A stretch of DNA of 64,000 nt from Carettochelys insculpta (taxonomy: Eukaryota > Chordata > Testudines > Carettochelyidae): positions 4,669,837 to 4,733,836 of the forward strand of contig NC_134158.1 of assembly GCF_033958435.1 (NCBI RefSeq), given 5' to 3'. A model generated the notes under the pieces. That model worked only from the letters and a program-made list of their open reading frames with translations, had not been told where the DNA came from and did not search any database. This document shows positions 10,241 to 22,607 of this stretch, in pieces. Made by a program: the position numbers and the translations under genes. Numbering within the stretch: position 1 is the first letter of the stretch; every line of letters begins with the position of its first letter.

Positions 10241-10758
10241 TCAGGGACACAGTTGGAGCTGGGAGCTATGGTGCCACACCCCCAGCCAGGGCCGGATTCT
10301 CCCCCCAGGGACAGAGCCCGGCGGGAAAGTGAAGATCGGGGCCTCGGCACCAGCATCGATAAATGTCACCTGCCCCCGGTCACAGTCCAGACACACCCGG
10401 ATCCTGCGGGGAGCCCGGCTAAGGGTCAGGGGGGTCTCAGGGGAGGTGAGAGCCTGGAACTGACCATCCCACTTCTCCACAGCCCAGATCCCCCCCTCAG
10501 GGCTGAGGCTGATCCATCCCTTCCTCCTCACAGATTCTCTGGCCACCCCCACAGCCCAGAACAACCCATCCCCCACCTCCACCTCCCAGCAATGTCTCCC
10601 CGAGGTGAACCCCTCACAGCCCAGCACACAGAGCTCAGCGTCGAATCTCTCTGGGTTGTTGGGCAGGCGCTGTCGTGTATGTTCCCATCTCACACTTTTC
10701 CCACCCTCAGACAGGACGAGGTGGGGATGAGCGGTGTCTGGATCCAGAGTCACATTGG
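10241..10758 (-). CDS. TRIM gene, coding exon 6 (PRY-SPRY/B30.2)
   Basis: It opens after acceptor CTCCCCTGCAG with [20 protein letters not shown]. The [25 protein letters not shown] and RVCLDCDRGQVTFIDA blocks of B30.2 follow, and it ends LQLCP-stop. It is intact, unlike the related exon at 18,685. Confidence 0.94.
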
Positions 10759-13700
10759 CTGCAGGGGAGAGAGAATCAGAGCGTGACGGGCAGAGCTCAG
10801 CCCTGGGGGAGGGTTTGATGGGGTCAGTGACAGAATCGGGCCCAGCTGGAGAGTGACTCAGGGAATCTCCTTCCCCCAGGCTGTGCCCGACAGCTCTGAG
10901 ATCTCAGCCCAGGGCTGGGGAGAGTCACTCACAGGCAGGGACGGGTCAGGGACAGGGTGAAAGGATCGGCTGGGCCAGACCTGGGGCTCAGGATCTTTCC
11001 CCTCCTGCCCCCACCTCTCCCTGGGGAGGGACTAGAGACTGGGAGCCCCAGCAGATGGTCCAACTCAGTGACCATTGGCAGAGCTCCCCTCCTCCACACC
11101 TTAAATCTGAAAGGTTTGAAAACTAAAAGAAAATGTTACTGGAAACCACATTAACTGGTGCCCTTTTTTGTTAAAACTGAATGGAAATAGTTTATAGTGA
11201 CAAAAAATAAATATACACATCGTGAAGTTCCCCTCTGTACTAAAAAATTTAATGGAAATATGTTAACAATCCTTTTTTAAAAAAATCCATCATAAAAATT
11301 AGCAATCAAAACAACACTGTAATTTTGAAAAATACAATCATTTCAATAAAGCGTGAATCTTTTTCCTTCATTTTCTAACCAGCCCCAACTGACTTAAGAA
11401 CCGAAGCAATGATGGATTAATCTGCTAGTCAATATATAAACAGGATGTGCGTAATATTGTAGATAGTGTAAGGGATAGTTAGAGCATCTCAGGGGAAATG
11501 CAGCACAGCCTGCCTATACCGCAGGAGGAGGCAAATGGGTAGTATTTCTTTCCATGTTTCTGTCATTTCTCACTCTAATGGTAACACAACACAATCCATC
11601 ATTTACAGTCAAGCCCTGAGATACAATCACATCTGCTCTGATCCTACTGACAGAGACCGAAAACTCCAAAATCTGCCAAACATTCATAGACCTGAATTAC
11701 CCACCAGGAGAAGTTTAAAAACAAATCAACAGGGCCAGACGAATACCCAGAAGCCAACTACCCCAAGACAGGCCCAAAAAAGCCAATAACAGAACATCAC
11801 TGGTCATCACCTGCAGCCCCCAAGTCAAACCACTGCAACGCATCATTAAAGCCCTACAACCTATCCTAAATCATGATGCCACACTCCAGAAGGCTCTAGG
11901 TGACAGGCCTGTTCTTTCCTATAGCCAACCTCCCAACCTTATGAGAATTCTCACCAGCAACCACAGGCTAAACCACAATAATACTAATCCTGGAACTTTT
12001 CCTTGCAACAAGCCCTGTTGCCAACTTTGTCCACATAGCTATTCTGGACAAAGATACCATCACTGGACCAAACCACGTTAATTACAGAATCCTGGACACA
12101 TTCTCCTGGCCCTCAACTATCATCATATATGCCATCATCTGCCAACAATGCCCACACACCCTGTATATAGGACAGACTGCAAACACTCTTCCACAAAGAA
12201 TGAATGGACATAGAACAGACATCAAACAATTCCAAATACACAAACCTGTCAGCCAGCACTTTAATGGAGTGGGCCATCCTGTTTAAGACCTGAAAGTTTG
12301 TGTTCTATTGAAAAGGGACTTTAACAAGTGTCTACAGAGAGAATGCTCAGAACTAACATTCATATTCAAATTTGAAACATTAACCCATGTTTTGAAGAGG
12401 GACAGCAATTACCTGACCCATTATAAGGACTCTTTTACATACTTTGATGCTTTATTTAACTCTTAACTTCCCCACATCACACCCTCTGCCGTCCCTCTAC
12501 TCTTCTGATTTGCCAACCTTGATAACAATTTTTCTGATTTGTCAACGCTGATAACAATTTTTGGACCTCTGTGCTTTATATACTGAGTCTGTGCTCATAA
12601 GGCTCTGATCTGAAGAAGTAGGTCTGTCGCACAGAAGCTCATCACCTAATACATTATTTTGTTAGTCTTTAAAGTGCGACTAGACTGCTTTTTAGTATTG
12701 CTAGAATACAGACTAACATGGCTGCCACTCTGTGTCTGATGGTAACTGGAACTGCACAGCATCCTTTTGGAACAAATACGTTTTTTAATTAATCAACCTG
12801 AGTGGTGGACCTCAAGTTTGTACCAGTCTCACCCCACAATTAAATAGAAGCCAAACCTCATTGTGAACCAGTTGACCAGAGACTTTGGCATTTGGCACTG
12901 TTCCAGATGCTTAACTCGCTTTGCCCTCCGAGATCTCTTCTACGTACCTTTGAACTTGCTCAGAGTCTCGGAGAGAGCAACAGTTTTCATGGAGAAACCA
13001 CTGACTTGTCCTTCCAGTTCAGGGGAAATCTCCTCTGGCGGCTGGAACTTCCCCTTCTCACACCTGGACAGAAACAACATCAGAATTTAGTGACTCGGTT
13101 CTTCAGTTCTTGCCAGTGAGTCGCTGCTCTGAGGGGCTGGGAGTTAGAATCCCTCTGCCTCTCCCAGCCTGAGAGCAGGTGCAGCACAGCCCAGGGCCCT
13201 GCAACATTCCCCTCGCAGGCCCCATTCAGATTCTAGAACTACGGCCTGGAGAGACCAGCTCTGGGGACAAAAGGGGAATTGCGTCTCCATGGCCCATTCA
13301 TGCCTTGGCCTCCAGGCTCTGAGGGACAGGATGCTGCCAGTGGAAGTGCTGTACAATCTGCCCACTAGGAACTAGACTCAGACACCAATTCACCCAGTGC
13401 CCAGCAGTGACAAGCCGATGTTCCAGCCTCATAGTCCTGGGGCAGCCGGTCCCCCAGGGAGGTGACACCTCTAGGGAATACTTGAGGTCAGACTTTGCCA
13501 TTGAGGGGATAATTGGAAAGTCTGTGCAAGGGTGAGACCCTCAGGCTGGAGGTGATCAGGGAAATTTGTAGCTTAGATGGGACCTTCCCCTAACATCTCA
13601 CCATAGAGTCCTGGGGAGATTCAGTGGTAACACCACCTCCAAGATATTTCCCAACACTGAGAGGTGTGAGGGGGACGGAGAGCCACGTACCTGCTCAAGG

Positions 13701-16700
13701 TGCTTCTGACGTCCTACAAGGGAAGGAGAGAAAAGAATCTCAGTCCCACACAACACGCACAGGGGATCCCAGGGAAGGGAGTTTGCAAATCTAGGGAAGA
13801 GGGGCCCTGCCCTGGCCCCAGGGCCTTGGATTCCCTGAGCTAATGGGGCTTTGCCATCTCTAATATCTCTGTGTCTGTAACTCAAGACCTCAGACTGCTG
13901 GACCCCAGAGCTTATGATTCAGGAGCCTCCCTTCCCTGTGAGGGGAGCTGGGATGTTTGTAGCCATAGGCACCAGCTTCCACTTCTCCCAGGGGATGCAG
14001 AACCCCACTCCCACTCCACCCCCTCCGGCAATGCCACTCTTTGCCCCACCTCTTCCTGCCCCCACACTTCCCCTTCCCCACCTGTGCCCATCCCCTCCCT
14101 CCAGCACACCCTGGACCTGATCCTTTCCTCCCCACAGCTGACTGTGGCAGGCAGGACGTGCAGGGAGAAGTGGAGGAGCTGTGGCTGGTGGGTGCAAAGC
14201 ACCAACTTATTTTTTTCTCTGGGATCTCCAGCCCTGGGGCACACACAGAGTCTCTGTGTCTCCCTCAGTCTCACCTGCAGGAATTCACTCGCTGGCTTCT
14301 GACACTTCCCCTCCAGCTCACCCATCAGCTCACTGAGACGGGAAATCTGCACAGAGAGTTCACTGACACTGTCATTCTGGGTCCTCACAATCTCCTCCTC
14401 CAGCTTCTCCAGCCGGGCCAGCAGGAGTCGCTCTTGTTCCTCCAGGAACTGCCGCAGCTGCTGGAATTCCCACACGATTTTCTGCCTCTCCCTTTGTGTC
14501 TGTCTCTGTAGGAAGACAGGGGAAGGGCTGGTCAGGGCCATGGGTGGGGCCTGGGGCCTTGTCATGGGGAGCTGAGTGCGCAGTAGGGAGAATGTCTTTG
14601 AAAAACCCAATATCTGACTTTTGACTCTGTTCTGTGCACACAAGGCAGAAGAGTCTCTCTGAGTTTCCCCCTTTGTCCCCTGTTATCTCTGAAAGGGAGG
14701 TTACCAAGGTTGCCAGTTAGCACATTCTGTCATTCATGGCCTCTGGGAGTTCAGACTCCGAGCAGCAGGAGGCCGGGCTCAGCACCGCACTGACAGAGAT
14801 GCAAGTGGAGGAAAAAGAAGGAAGTGAACAGACACAGCAGGCAGCACTTCTTGGGGACAGTGAGTTCCCTTGGGGAGGATTTGTGGGAAAGCCACAAGGG
14901 ATAGATACTAACTCATCCCCTGCAATGGAAGCTTAGGGCTTGTCTTCCCATGGCTCTAACCCAGCAATCCCCTACCACAGAGACACTCACTATCCCTCCT
15001 TCACCAAGGCCGCACAGGAGTCTGCCTCCAAACAGACCTCCCTCTGCCAGCCCTGGTGGTTCATAACTATCGGCACCTACCAGGTACTCCTGGGTTTTCC
15101 CCTCTCCAGTCACTTTCAGTCCCAGCAGCTTTTCTCTCTCTTCTCTCAGAGTCTTCAAACGGTCCTGGATTTTTTCCTGTGGAAATAGAAAGGATTTGGG
15201 AGGTTTTACTTTGGGTTGAGCGTTGGGTATTTCTCTCCACCAAGATAACTCAAGATAACTTTTAGTTTTATTTGCTTGATGACATCGAGACTCCCCGGGA
15301 GAGGACACGTTATTAATGCAGACCCAAGGCTGGTCACAGCCAGACGTGATACTAATTCACATTAGGGCTTTTTAGTAATTTGTGGGAGATCTGGATTCTG
15401 CCCAAGCTTTGTGGGTACTTGCGAATTGCGGAGAGGTGCAGCACATTCCAGGGCACTGGAGTCACATGGGGGTGAATCAGCTGCTCCATCTGAGCCCTGT
15501 TGTGGGTGGGCTGAGGGCACCTGAGGCCCACACAGCGTTCAGCCCAGTGACCTCCTCTAGTGCCGGCCGCAGCATCTGAGTTTAATCCCTCGTGGAGCTG
15601 CGCAGGAGTTCAGCCTCCCAGTGGGAACCTCCTCTCCCTGCTGGGCCTGGGGCCTTCAGCAGCGAGTCTTTCCCTCCCAACGGCTGCTTCTCTTCACTGC
15701 TCAGTGCTGGTGAGATGGGCCTCATAGCGTCACAGCTGCCTTTATCGCAGGTAAAATCTTTACGTCGAAAAGAATCTCATCCCAGCCTGGGTCTCCAGTA
15801 ACGTTCTCTGTGTTTCTTAGGACTTGTCTACACTGGTTTTGGTTTTGTTTTGTTTTCCCAGAAAAGCCCCTTTATAGGTGGGGGGCAGATCCCACAAACC
15901 CTTGTGCCCACGCTGCAAACCTTGCTAGTCTGGTCTAACAGGGCATTTAACTCAAAACAGTAACTCCCCCAAAACAAACAACTTCCACTGACCTCCTCCC
16001 CCTTTCCAATTTGAAACTGACTCAGTGTGTATGAAGGAGAGGAAATTAAGACTTAATTGGCCTCTTGGGAGACATCCCATCCTAGCTCTTATGTCAAATC
16101 TGGGCGCTCTAGTGTGAATGCTCCAGATTGAAATGCTCTGGCAGTGTGAGCGCTCGTCTCAGAAATAACTTATTTACCTGTTAGAACATTGAGAAAAGTT
16201 ATTTCTGAAAAACCTGCAGTGCGGACACAGCCTTAGGGCAGGTCTACACGGGTCACAGAAGGGATGATCTTCTGGGGCGCTGTTTTGCACCTGCGTGAAA
16301 TGGCTCATTCTGGGGTTTAGGTTGCCCCCAGAACTCCTTGCAAACCACAAAGATGAAGGACTGCCGACCGGAGGAGCGCTCCCATCAACATTCGGCAGTG
16401 AGGACAGGGACCAAAGTCGACAGCTGCAAAATCAATTTTAGGTTTGCAATTGGTGTAACTAAAGTTGTGTAACAGCAGTCAACATTCCCAGTAAGAGCAG
16501 ACGTAGCCGCAGGGGATGTCAGGCTATTTCGAAGGCAGGCTAGAAGCAAAAAGTGAAGCTGGCTAAAACACTGGGCTGAAAAACACCTATTGCTAACATG
16601 GACTCCCTTTCTCCCCACTCCACCCCAACAGGCATCCGTTAAGCATCCCCCCAAAATGGAGGCCTGCACCAGGTGGCAGAGTTACATGTCTTTAAACCAG

Positions 16701-17577
16701 CCACCTCCCAGACCTACAGAACAACAAGCCATTTACTAGCCCTCAGGTTAATTGCTCAGTCATGAGGAAAACTAACCCCAGAATCTCCAGCAATGGCTGT
16801 TATTAGCATCTCTAACTCTAAACAAGCACACACGGCGTATTTCCAACTACTCACAACAATTACACACTCAGCAGGTTTGAACATTAAATGTAACCGGTTA
16901 CAAACCATCTTTTGTTCAAAGTATCTCTAAGTTATACAGATTTACAGTCACAGCCCATTTTCCATACAGCACAGGGGGGAGGGGTGTCCCTCACAAGACA
17001 AACTTAAAAACTTTCTTTGTTGCCTTTTTGCCAGGCTGGAGCATCACTAATTTGTACAGCAACTTTCAGGCCCTGCAGGCTGCACACACCGGAATGGTGC
17101 CATTGACTTGTCAGTAAAACGCAAAGTTATCACCCATCAGCCTGGACAGCAGCTCTGTACCTTGTACTCCTGGGCAGCCTCCTGGATGGGAACCACAGTG
17201 TGAGCGCGGTGAGCCCGGGACTCTCTGCAGATCACACAGATGGGGGTTTGATCCTCTTCACAGAACAGCTTCAGAGCCTCCTGGTGCTCCCCACACACCC
17301 CGTCCCCTCCTGCTCCCTTCGCTGCCTGCAAACTCAGCCGTTTGGCTATTTCTGTAACATTGGCCAGCTGCCTGTTGGGCCGGAGGTGTCTCTGCTGCAC
17401 AGTCTCTCTGCACTGAGGGCAGGAGGCGGCTGGGTCGGGTCCCTCCCAGCACTGGCTGATGCAGGCTCGGCAGAAGTTGTGCCCACACTGCAGAGTGACC
17501 GGGGCTGTGAAATACTCCAGACAGACGGGACATGTGGCTTCTTCCTGGAGACTTTGCAGGGGGCTCCCTGCAGCCAT
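10241..17577 (-). CDS. TRIM-family E3 ubiquitin ligase (RING, B-box, coiled coil, PRY-SPRY)
   Basis: Six coding exons with consensus splice sites give one open frame of 466 codons: 17577-17161, 15176-15081, 14505-14275, 13713-13691, 13063-12948 and 10758-10241. The lengths (96, 231 and 23 bp for exons 2-4) are the classic TRIM set. Residues 16-56 form a C3HC4 RING (CPVC ... CGHNFC ... CPQC). Residues 95-126 form a B-box 2 (C-x2-H-x7-C-x2-D-x4-C-x2-C, then His-x2-His). Exons 2-3 encode a coiled coil (about 140-248), and the last exon encodes PRY-SPRY (about 295-466: [25 protein letters not shown]). Such proteins ubiquitinate targets bound by the SPRY domain, often in innate immunity. All zinc ligands are present and no frameshift is seen, so it looks functional. 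It resembles the TRIM7/27/39/58 class; orthology cannot be assigned by eye. The start is the first Met, eight residues or so before the RING as usual. Confidence 0.92.
11590..12745 (+). mobile_element. Penelope-like element, 3' half with GIY-YIG endonuclease
   Basis: This lies in the TRIM intron, antisense to the gene. Translation from about 11,900 gives the cysteine-rich linker (CCQLCPHSYSG). From about 12,120 come IIYAIICQQC and TLYIGQT, the GIY-YIG nuclease signature, followed by a conserved helix region (RMNGHRTDIKQF) and SQHFNGVGHPV. Stops interrupt it. A short 3' tail with 'gaagaagtaggtctgtc' and 'gtctttaaagtgcgac' ends near 12,690, followed by 'cagactaacatggctgcc'. The reverse transcriptase is missing. 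Confidence 0.85.
12948..13063 (-). CDS. TRIM gene, coding exon 5
   Basis: 116 bp from acceptor CTGTCCAG to donor GTACGTAG. It encodes CEKGKFQPPEEISPELEGQ and onwards to LSKFK, the linker before SPRY. The phase matches the following exon (G|CC, Ala). Confidence 0.9.
13691..13713 (-). CDS. TRIM gene, 23 bp micro-exon 4
   Basis: It encodes DVRSTLSR across the junction, the standard TRIM micro-exon. Acceptor CCTTGTAG and donor GTACGTGG are both good. Confidence 0.9.
14275..14505 (-). CDS. TRIM gene, coding exon 3 (coiled coil)
   Basis: 231 bp, bounded by a CCTACAG acceptor and a GTGAGA donor. The encoded helix is rich in heptads (FQQLRQFLEEQERLLLARLE). Length and phase are as in other TRIM genes. 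Confidence 0.92.
15081..15176 (-). CDS. TRIM gene, coding exon 2
   Basis: 96 bp between a TTTCCACAG acceptor and a GTAGGTG donor. It encodes EKIQDRLKTLREEREKL and onwards, the first coiled-coil segment. 96 bp is the family's standard length. Confidence 0.9.
15815..16240. mobile_element. Possible MITE, 'cttgtctacactgg' type
   Basis: 'acttgtctacactgg' at the left and 'gcggacacagcc' near 16,225 are the kind of diverged terminal motifs seen in the other palindromic elements. Between them is 'gaaataacttatttacctgttag' and a mirrored 'gttatttctgaaa'. It lies in TRIM intron 1. Confidence 0.4.
16241..17160. other. TRIM intron 1, unassigned part
   Basis: No exon, RNA gene or recognised repeat is seen, apart from 'gcaggtctacacgggtcac' at 16,238, which may begin another MITE fragment. 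Confidence 0.4.
17161..17577 (-). CDS. TRIM gene, coding exon 1 (RING and B-box)
   Basis: 417 bp, phase 0. It starts at ATG (MAAGSPLQSL) and ends at QEYK, followed by a GTACAG donor. It encodes the RING and B-box 2 complete with all zinc ligands. Confidence 0.93.
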
Positions 17578-18684
17578 GGCTCCCTCCGGGCTGGGAACAG
17601 GGTGAGTTTCACTTCCCTGAGCTCAGGAACAGGCTCATGCGCTGCAGCGAGTGGGTGTTTCCCTGCCTGGATCTGACTCAGGCTGTTTGCTGGGCTGGGA
17701 GGAGCTCACGGAAACACCGGGGCCCTGGGACTCCCACGAGCTCATTGACTGGCCTAAGCGCTCATGGGCGGCCGGAGAACAAACAAACTCTGTTTATCTT
17801 CCAGGTGCCGCAGCCTCTGAAACAGACTAACAGGCCCCGACTGAAGTCAGAGCCCTGGAGGCTGTTGCGGGAAAGGGGCCACTCGGGCCAGTTTCAGGTG
17901 TGGGGAGTCACTGCCAGGGGTGCTGGTGCCTGTGGGGGAGGGCGCAGGGAGGCCACCCAGAGGGGCCGGGAGGGGCCGGGGACACCCACTTGGCAGTTAA
18001 AGTTGTGGTGGGGGCAGCGCGTCTCTGGAGTGCTCCCTCCCCGCACCTGTGCTCACAGAGGCTCCCCCGGACGTCAGCCTCCCCCTGTGGCGCAGGGCAG
18101 GGGCCGGGGCCGTGTGTCTAAGGGGGCCGCCAGTCTGGCAGAATTCACGGCTCTGCTTGGAGGGGGACACGGGTGTTTCTTTGTCAGCATTTCTCATTAT
18201 TTCGCGGTGAAATGTTCTCAGCTGCACAGAATAAAGGGCCCGAAGTGGTTTTTAAAGATTTTTTCCCTCCATTTCACAGTTGTGGGAAATACCTGGGGGC
18301 TCAGACAATCGGGCATCAGGGAATTGTCGTTCAGTGACCGGAGACGCGGAGATGCAGAAAGTTTCTCTCTCCATTTGATGCAACATTTCAAGAGCACGTG
18401 ACCTTTTCTAGGTAGTGCGGGGGCTTTAGTGGGGGGCTTTTAGATGTTCACCGTTTTTCAAAAATAATCAGGCGGTTTAGCACTTACAACATCGGCAGCC
18501 ACAAAGAAGCCCTTAAGGAGCACCAACCACGTGGCTCCGGAGCCACAAGTAGCAGCCTCCTGCCCTGGGGAGAGGAGATTCCCTGAGTCACTCTCCAGCT
18601 GGGCCCGATTCTGTCACTGACCCATCAAACCCTCCCCCAGGGCTGAGCTCTGCCCCTCACGCTCTGATTCTCTCTCCCCTGCAG
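17578..18684. other. TRIM 5' flank, between head-to-head TRIM sequences
   Basis: This separates the start codon of the intact minus-strand TRIM from the plus-strand SPRY relic. 17.9-18.1 kb is GC-rich and could carry the promoter. The segment 18,560-18,684 is similar to the intron just upstream of the intact SPRY exon (10,759-10,890), showing that the relic was duplicated with flanking intron. Confidence 0.5.
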
Positions 18685-19173
18685 CCCGTGTGACTCTGGA
18701 TCCGGACACGGCTCATCCCCACCTCGTCCTGTCTGAGGGTGGGAAAAGCGTGAGACGGGCAGACACACGGCAGCGACTACCCAACAACCCGGAGAGATTC
18801 GACACGTGGCCCTGTGTGCTGGGCTGTGAGGGGTTCACCGCAGGGAGACATTGCTGGGAGGTGGAGGTGGGGGTGGCCAGAGAGTCTGTGAGTAGGAAGG
18901 GACGGATCAGCCTCAGCCCTGGGGGGGGCCGTCTGGGCTGTGCGGTGGTTGGGGGATCAGTTCCAGGCTCTCACCTCCCCTGTGACCCCCCTACCCCTGA
19001 GCCGGGCCCCCCGCAGGATCCGGGTGTGTCTGGACTGTGACCAGGGGCAGGTGACATTTATCGATGCTGCTACTCAGGCCCTGATCTTCACTTTCCCACC
19101 GGGCTCCATCCCTGGGGAGAGAATCTGGCCCTGGCTGGGGCTGGGGCAATCCCAGCTCCAACTGTGCTCCTGA
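18685..19173 (+). pseudogene. PRY-SPRY exon relic of a TRIM paralogue
   Basis: It follows an intact CTCCCCTGCAG acceptor. The frame opens [19 protein letters not shown] and tracks the intact TRIM SPRY exon at 10,758-10,241. Two lesions are visible. An 8-codon in-frame loss removes DGLFWAVG after WEVEVG, taking out the core SPRY strand. A 1 bp gain in a run of eight G near 18,920-18,930 shifts the frame, after which QFQALTSP ... LQLCS resumes in another frame. No matching RING exon is seen upstream on this strand. Confidence 0.88.
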
Positions 19174-19621
19174 AATCAGCCTCTGCAGCCTCACATACAT
19201 CAGTCCCTGTGAACTTGGAGGATTCCCATGTACCCAGCCCCTGGCTCCTCATCTCTTCTCCTCCCTCCCGGCATCCCCAGAGATAAGAGGGGGAGGGGGA
19301 TAAACCCCTGGTGCTGCAGGAGGGGTCCTGAGCGGCAGATGTGGGGCTGGGTGGGACAGAATTAACAGCTGGGCTGGGGACAGGCATATCAATTAACGGG
19401 GGGCAGAGGGTGAGAACCTGGAAGCTCCGCAGCAGCGGAAATGTTTTGTACTGATCTGTGTCCTTAGATCTCATTGGGGTCTCCCAGCCAGAGCTCCTGC
19501 CACAGGGGTCAAAGTCCCCTTCCCCTGTAACTGCTGGGGAGCTGGTAACGCTGTGATTGTCGCACCCCTGGGGCTGGGCAGGGGGAGTTCTAACATCACC
19601 GGATAAAGCAGGACATATAAT

Positions 19622-19971
19622 GGCCATGTCTACACGGGCAGCTTCTGTCAACAAAAGTCACTGTTGACAGAGAAATCTCGGCAGAGTATCTGTGGGCAGA
19701 TTGCTGCTTCGCACAACTTGCTCTATGAACCAGACAGCCAGACTGCGCTGCCCTGGGGTGACAGAACAAGGCAATGGCAGCCCTGCAAACAGAGCGCTGC
19801 ACGGCCCTCTGCCGACAAAACACTGTTGACAGTGATGTTATACCTGAACTGGGAGAGGTATGAAGCTGATGGCAGAACAGCTGCCTTCTGTCGACACACT
19901 GGCGAGGGAGCGCTTTAGCTGCATGGATGCGCTGGAGTTTTATCAACAGAAGCTGCCCGAGTCGAATGGCC
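19622..19971. mobile_element. MITE with about 35 bp terminal inverted repeats
   Basis: The left end reads GGCCATGTCTACACGGGCAG and continues CTTCTGTCAACAAAA. The right end is its diverged complement (ttttatcaacagaagctgcc ... ggcc). It has internal 'ctgttgaca' motifs and no ORF, and belongs to the same 'tgtctacac' superfamily of short DNA transposons in this window. Confidence 0.65.
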
Positions 19972-21954
19972 GTAGTGTGTTGCTTTGAAACTCCGTTTTC
20001 AGGGCAGCCAGTGTCAGTTCAGACGCCTGGTGTGTAACCTCTCAGGTTAGCGACACTGCGAGAGTCAAAGGGGCTGGTGGGGAAATGGAGGGAAAAGGGA
20101 AGGAGAAAGTAAAACCAACTAACCAGAGTGTCCTGGAGAAAGGGTGAAAATCAATGGAAAACAGTGCCAGGAAAACCCCCTGCAGAGGAGAAGCGGCCAG
20201 AGGCAGGGAGAGGGGAAGGGATGAATCCAGGGGGAAGACTGGAGAACAGAAAGGGGATGTTCTGTGACAGAGATCACAGGGAGTGGGAGAGAGACAGGTA
20301 TTTATGGTAAATAAAGAACATATTCCTTTCTCTTTTCCCGGCATCACTTGTTGGGGGCAGAGTGGTGGGTTTGGTTCCCTGCTCAGCTGGATCCCCCCCA
20401 ACGTCAATAGGGAACAGACGGACATGTCCCTGTGCTGAGGGCTGGGTTTGATTGTGGTTTGTTGATACCCAGCCTGTGCCCTGTCTCTTGTGCTCTCTGC
20501 AGCTGTGGAAATGTGTGTTCCCCAGCTGGGCTCTGTGCGAGGGGGCTGCACATGTGGGGCGGTCTCTCCCCTGTGATTTCTGAGGTGCTGAATTTGTGAA
20601 AGGGAGGCTGAAGGTGTGTGAAATATGTTGCTCACATTCCTTCTGCACATCAGGAATCACAGTGTTGTCCAAGGAGGTGTTTGTGGGGTGGGACCTGCTC
20701 CCAGAGACAGTCTCTGGGGGTGTCTACACCAGGATGCAGGTTTCTGCCCCTCCTTGTGCAGTCTGTGTGTAAACAAGGCAAGTGGTGCTTTCACCTCAGT
20801 GTCAGTGGCTGGAAAGTTCTGGGGGCGGGAAGGTGCTGGGGCGGGTTAGCTGTCACTGAGGTGAAACCATTACTCGCCTGAGCCCCACTAGGCTGGTACA
20901 ATGAGATTGCAGCCTCATATTCACAACTGCATTGGAAAAACGAACAAACCTTTCTTCTTGGCTGGACATGAGCCTAGACCCAAAATGGGGAGGAAGGAGC
21001 AACCCCACCCTCAGCCAGGACTGCGACTCTTCTTCTGTGAGCTTCTAATTTCAATGATTGGGTGGGATTCATGGAGGGGCAGAGATGTTGCAATGCAGAG
21101 CATCACCTGGTCAAATATGTAGGTGCCTGGATAATCACAAGAACACCACGACCCTGAAGCGTAATAGCTCACACATTTATTAATCAGGGTACATTTGTTG
21201 GATTTCTAGCTTGCAAGAGGAGTTGGCCTGTTTTCCCTAGTTACCCCATTTTAGGCTGTTTTGGTCTATTTTATCAGTAATGCAAATGGCCTGCAGAGCT
21301 CACACTCTGTGTCCATGTTAGGTAGGTGTTACTATTGTAGGCAGACACTTACGAATATGGATTTAAATAAGTGTATAAATAGCCTGTTAGGTGAGTATAA
21401 AAATATCTGTAGCTGATGTTCCAGCTTTGCTATTGTAACCGCACACTGAGGTAAATTGGTGGCCCTTATCTTGTGAAGCCTCAGCAGGTGCCCAACATTA
21501 TCATGGCCCAGGTACATCCGTTCTCTTGTTTACCGAAAAGTAGTGGCAAAGGTCACCAGGTGGCATCTCCCTGGTGCTCATTCTTAGAATTTGCCCCTGC
21601 AGCTGCGACGTAGCCCTTTGTGCAGGAGTCTGCAACCGAAATAGCAACAAGAGCCATTGTTTTCAAATTCAGCTCCAAAAGCCAAACTTCAAAAGCCGCA
21701 ACGCACGTGAATACAAGACAGTCTTTAACAGATACGTACAAATAGTAAATAACATCCAACGGTACTTTGTGTAACCCCTGTTTTAAGAACAGCACAACGC
21801 AATGATTTTTACCGGTTAGAACATTGTTACCCCATTACCTGTGTTTGCAGCAGAGTAGCCCTGAGAAACTCCAGCTCAGATCTGGGCTCCACACAACACA
21901 CGCTGAGGGACATCCCGGCCCTGAGGAGTTTGGTTAAAATGGAGAAGGCAAAGG
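19972..21954. other. Unassigned intergenic sequence
   Basis: No gene is supported. 20,350-20,600 contains ordinary non-coding sequence on both strands. Short repeat-like motifs ('gtgtctacacc' at 20,720, 'aagccaaacttcaaaagcc' at 21,680) hint at old transposons. Confidence 0.4.
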
Positions 21955-22080
21955 GTAAGAAGGGAAACTGAGGCACAAAGCAAGGCAGTGAGTTACTGAG
22001 GGTCACCCAGCATGTCAGTGGCTGAGGTCACCATAGGAGCCAAATACGCCTTGTCCTGTCAAGGCCCTACCCTCTAGATC
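21955..22080 (+). repeat. MIR-like ancient SINE
   Basis: 'gggaaactgaggcacaaag', then 'gggtcacccagcatgtcagt', then 'ggctgaggtcaccatagg' follow the order of the MIR core and its 3' part. It is diverged, as expected for an amniote-wide ancient SINE. Confidence 0.65.
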
Positions 22081-22607
22081 ATGCTGCCTGCTAAGCAGCA
22101 GCACCACTGCCCCCATGAAAGAGTGTGTCCGCTGGGGGGAAGTGCTGTGATAAAGGCCCCATGTCCGGCAGGGAGAGGAGGTCCCACTGGGATGCAGAAC
22201 TCCTGGGCAGCTCCGCGAGGGGTTAGACATCGATGCTGCGGCCGGCACTAGAGGAGGTCACGGAGATGAACGCTGTGTGGACGCTAATGCTTTGTGGCCC
22301 CCCCACAACAGGGCTCCAGACAGCGCAGGTCCCTGCCAGGTACCACTGGGATCAGCCTGGAGCGTAGCAAAGCTAACCCCAGGCGGGAGCTGCCCTGTGC
22401 AAGGCTGAGCTGTGCTCGTGTGTACGTGGGCAGGGACAGGCCAAAGTGATTCCCTTAGTCCCACCAGGCAGCCTTTGGACAGCGCCGGGGCGCACTGCTT
22501 CCGGGTCCGTCACCTGGGCCTGCGACAGTGGGTACATTGCCATTGAAAGAGCCCCTCATTTCAGCCAACCCCAGCTGCTCTCATCCAGACAGCCCGTCCA
22601 GTCAGGA
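22081..22607. other. Unassigned intergenic sequence
   Basis: No feature is supported. Confidence 0.4.

Noticed and set aside
18685..19173. An alternative functional SPRY exon for the neighbouring TRIM gene
   Set aside because: It is on the opposite strand, has lost core SPRY residues and is frameshifted.
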